Of a DNA stretch of 5,984 nucleotides, positions 5,011 through 5,984 are shown one piece after another. Under the pieces are notes generated by a model. The model made no database searches. It was not told the origin of the DNA and worked only from the letters and a program-made list of their open reading frames with translations. The stretch is from Methanobacteriota archaeon. Its GTDB lineage: Archaea; Hydrothermarchaeota; Hydrothermarchaeia; Hydrothermarchaeales; SZUA-236. Position 1 is the first letter of the stretch. Every line of letters begins with the position of its first letter. The position numbers and the translations under genes are program-made. Location of the stretch: the NCBI GenBank assembly GCA_003230355.1, contig QIDD01000068.1, forward strand, positions 1-5,984, in the 5' to 3' direction.

Positions 5011-5922
5011 ATGGTCAAGGGGAAACAGGTCACAATGGCTCTGCTTGTTTCAGCTGTTGCGCTTGCCTATGGTTATATGGCGTGGGTGTTAGTGGCTGAA
5101 ACATTGATTTTAGGTATTAACATTGCGATAATTCTCTTCGTGCTCTCGGGTTTAATTGGGGTGGAGCGTGGTTTGTCAAAAAGGATGATTGCGCCTTTCT
5201 CATTTTTTCTCTTTATAGCTTCGGCTGAGATGGTTTTTACATATATTAATCCAAACAGGGGCGCGTTAATCCATCTTGGGGTTATAACAGCTGCTCTTTT
5301 TTCCAGCACATATCTTAGGCAGGAGGATGCAAAGATAATCCACGCTTTTATTCTTGTTTCCCTGCTGCGCATAGTCAATGTGGCTTTGCCTCTGCAAGGG
5401 ATCTCCATTTTTTACCAATATCTTTTGATCTATAGTCTTCTTCTGGTGTCGGCTGTGTTTTACATGTATTCTCACGGCCTTAGATTAAGTGATGTGGGTA
5501 TAAAGAAGACTCATCTTTTATGGGTTGTTGTTGGTGTTGTTTTGGGCGTGGTCTATGGGTATTCTGAGTACATAGTTATAGGGGTGGCTCCTGTTTTCCC
5601 ACGGTTTATTATCGCCTCTTTTTTTGTGTTTTTGCTTCTCGGTATTGTGGAGGAGTTGATATTCAGGGGGGTGTTGCAGTCTTCTTTGGCAGGGATAAAT
5701 CCTCTCTTTGCTATACTTCTTTCCTCCCTGGTTTTTGCCACGATGCACAGTATTTGGATTGAGCCCTTTGAATATGTTTTCACATTTTATGTGGGTGTTG
5801 TCTTAGCGTTTGTATATCACAAGACTGGCAGCCTTGCTATGCCTGTTGCGACTCACATAGTCATAAATATAGTTTTGTTTCAGGTGATACCGTTCAAGCC
5901 CGGTTTTTTTCCAGGATTATGA
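5011..5922 (+). CDS. CPBP family intramembrane protease (Abi/CAAX-processing type)
   Basis: A 303-aa polytopic membrane protein with about ten hydrophobic segments. The C-terminal third (about 195-295) is the CPBP/Abi domain with all three signature motifs: EELIFR (E214, E215, R219), FATMH (F242, H246) and HIVIN (H282, N286). These glutamates and histidines form the catalytic site in the family, whose members include the CAAX endopeptidase Rce1 and bacteriocin-immunity or surface-protein proteases; the substrate here is unknown. The N-terminal 155 residues add roughly six more helices, longer than a minimal CPBP domain, a form I associate with archaeal members. ATG 5011 is chosen from the TATA box 27 nt upstream. 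It diverges from the exported surface-protein set, so one candidate job is cleavage of membrane-inserted surface proteins. The gene ends in TGA, with an ATG overlapping that stop but opening only a short frame. Confidence 0.9.
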   Translation: MVKGKQVTMALLVSAVALAYGYMAWVLVAETLILGINIAIILFVLSGLIGVERGLSKRMIAPFSFFLFIASAEMVFTYINPNRGALIHLGVITAALFSSTYLRQEDAKIIHAFILVSLLRIVNVALPLQGISIFYQYLLIYSLLLVSAVFYMYSHGLRLSDVGIKKTHLLWVVVGVVLGVVYGYSEYIVIGVAPVFPRFIIASFFVFLLLGIVEELIFRGVLQSSLAGINPLFAILLSSLVFATMHSIWIEPFEYVFTFYVGVVLAFVYHKTGSLAMPVATHIVINIVLFQVIPFKPGFFPGL

Positions 5923-5984
5923 AAGGATTGATTATTTGGTCGATGATTTCGATGTGGTTTCGAAAAAAGGGTTCTTGGTGACTG
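5923..5984. other. Unassigned right edge; possible start or end of a neighbouring gene
   Basis: Two frames are open to the edge. On the plus strand, a frame with TTG at 5936 reads VDDFDVVSKKGFLVT, protein-like and with G/T-rich third positions similar to the CPBP gene, but with no usual start or Shine-Dalgarno. On the minus strand a frame ending in TAA at 5932-5934 reads VTKNPFFETTSKSSTK and would be the tail of a convergent gene. About 60 bases cannot decide; I lean slightly to the plus strand. Confidence 0.25.

Noticed and set aside
5073..5408. Minus-strand 111-codon ORF
   Set aside because: Shadow of the CPBP gene, which has clear motifs and a promoter.

Overview
The window looks archaeal, probably from a euryarchaeal-type lineage that I cannot name more closely. 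The reasons are: TATA-like boxes about 27-29 nt upstream of several start positions with no leader or Shine-Dalgarno, surface proteins dense in N-glycosylation sequons, and archaeal-type membrane families (DUF1616, a DUF432-like protein, an EpsI-like protein without bacterial exopolysaccharide genes beside it). No rRNA, tRNA, CRISPR array or insertion sequence was found.

Layout. (1) 1-371, minus: a gene cut by the left edge, DUF432-like, with the real reading frame opposite a longer-looking plus-strand shadow. (2) 372-693: non-coding, with a stem-loop flanked by T8/A8 tracts that could terminate transcription in both directions. (3) 694-1338, minus: a membrane-anchored EpsI-like (DUF3485) protein, the partner family of exosortases/archaeosortases. 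(4) 1339-1651: divergent intergenic region holding the EpsI promoter, a second TATA box and a possible leaderless 32-codon ORF. (5) 1664-2503, plus: DUF1616 multi-pass membrane protein with a sequon-rich outer domain. (6) 2544-4838, minus: a three-gene set read in the order small two-helix membrane protein, 379-aa glycoprotein-like surface protein with an S-layer-like C-terminal domain, then 273-aa N-terminally anchored protein with an SCP2-like C-terminal half. (7) 4839-5010: divergent promoter region with a dyad. (8) 5011-5922, plus: CPBP-family intramembrane protease. (9) 5923-5984: too short to assign.

Taken together, nearly every gene encodes a membrane or exported product. EpsI-like, DUF1616 and CPBP proteins plus an exported sequon-rich set fit a cell-envelope or surface-protein processing locus, perhaps linked to an archaeosortase outside the window. 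That link is inference: no sortase and no recognisable C-terminal sorting signal is present here. The least described part is the 92/379/273-aa cluster.
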